NCBI GenBank assembly: GCA_003142355.1 | Contig: PLMF01000143.1 | Coordinates: 1,190 to 7,318, forward strand | Direction of reading: 5' to 3' | DNA length: 6,129 bases | Source: Bryobacterales bacterium | Lineage (GTDB): Bacteria > Acidobacteriota > Terriglobia > Bryobacterales > Bryobacteraceae | Shown: positions 5,787 to 6,129 of the stretch, piece after piece | Numbering within the stretch: position 1 is the first letter of the stretch | How the letters are laid out: each line of letters starts with the position of its first letter | The notes under the pieces: generated by a model | What the model was told of the DNA's origin: nothing | Seen by the model: the letters and a program-made list of their open reading frames with translations, nothing else | Databases searched by the model: none | Made by a program: the position numbers and the translations under genes

Positions 5787-6129
5787 GGCGCTATGATAAC
5801 TGAAACACAGGTGTCGGCGGTGGTGCCATACGAGATCGCGCCAGTTCCGAACCCCTCGGTGTGGGTCCAATACGCGGGGCAGACTTCCAACGTGTTCTAG
5901 TTGACCACTGCGGCGACGGCCCCGGGGCTGTTCACACAGAACGCGTCGGGCGGCGGGTCGGGGGCGATCCTGAACCAGGACAACACCCTGAACGGGCCGG
6001 GGAATGGCGCGGCGAAGGGCAGCATCGTACAGGTGTTCCTGACGGGCGAGGGTCAGACCAACCCGCCGAGCGTCACGGGCGCGATCACCACCGCGACCTT
6101 GCCGCCTCCGCAGGTGACGCCGGCGCCGC
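5787..6129 (+). pseudogene. Headless TIGR03437 (Solibacter C-terminal) domain fragment with in-frame stop, continues past the window
   Basis: From about 5787 one frame reads AMITETQVSAVVPYEIAP... and then QYAGQTSNVF, meets TAG at 5898-5900, and goes on in the same frame with LTTAATAPGLFTQNASG, GAILNQDNTLNGPG, KGSIVQVFLTGEGQTNPP to the window end. Both sides of the stop fit the same domain without a frame change, so this is a nonsense mutation rather than a frameshift. TIGR03437 is normally the C-terminal part of long secreted proteins (repeats, beta-propellers, proteases) abundant in Solibacter; here no N-terminal body exists, because the methyltransferase gene and a repeat-like segment lie directly upstream. 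A GTG at 5688 opens the frame but the residues before about 5787 do not look like the family. It is most likely a gene remnant left by rearrangement. The exact left end is uncertain. Confidence 0.75.

Noticed and set aside
5642..5890. 82-codon - strand frame after the methyltransferase-like gene
   Set aside because: Part is antisense to the TIGR03437 remnant and part is the repeat-like segment; likely spurious.
5898..5900. Amber readthrough or a recoded TAG in the TIGR03437 frame
   Set aside because: No sign of a recoding element, and the gene also lacks its N-terminal body; a simple nonsense mutation in a remnant is enough.

Overview
The window comes from a GC-rich bacterial chromosome and most likely from Acidobacteriota of the Solibacter/Bryobacterales type. 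The best evidence is at the right end, where the translation matches my memory of the Solibacter-enriched C-terminal domain TIGR03437 (VVPYE... APGLFTQN... GAILNQDNTLN... KGSIVQVFLTGEGQTNPP). A PEP-CTERM surface protein, a bactofilin and several short palindromic or tandem intergenic repeats fit the same group. This placement rests on recognition, not on a search.

All supported genes are on the + strand. (1) 1-1650 is the 3' part of a fusion of an NDP-forming acyl-CoA synthetase with a GNAT acetyltransferase, the architecture of Pat-type protein lysine acetyltransferases. (2) 1651-1965 is a gene-free stretch. It starts with a large near-perfect palindrome and ends in the leader of the next gene. 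(3) 1966-2706 encodes a secreted PEP-CTERM protein. (4) 2729-4048 encodes the ribosome-assembly GTPase Der, apparently from a leaderless or nearly leaderless promoter. (5) 4049-4349 holds a hairpin after der, a 119-bp element bounded by 13-bp inverted repeats, and a promoter region. (6) 4350-4925 encodes a bactofilin and 4942-5652 a divergent SAM-methyltransferase-like protein; they are 16 nt apart and look like one operon. (7) 5653 to about 5786 holds small palindromes resembling a dispersed repeat. (8) About 5787-6129 is a headless TIGR03437 fragment with an in-frame TAG, read as a pseudogene that continues past the window.

The genes do not form one pathway. Pat-like, PEP-CTERM and der look like separately transcribed neighbours. 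The only convincing functional pair is bactofilin plus methyltransferase-like protein, which may work together at the cell envelope. I see no tRNA, rRNA, CRISPR array, transposase or defence system. The less ordinary signals are the intergenic palindromes, a possible second translation start in the bactofilin gene, the undefined partner of the bactofilin, and the decayed TIGR03437 gene.
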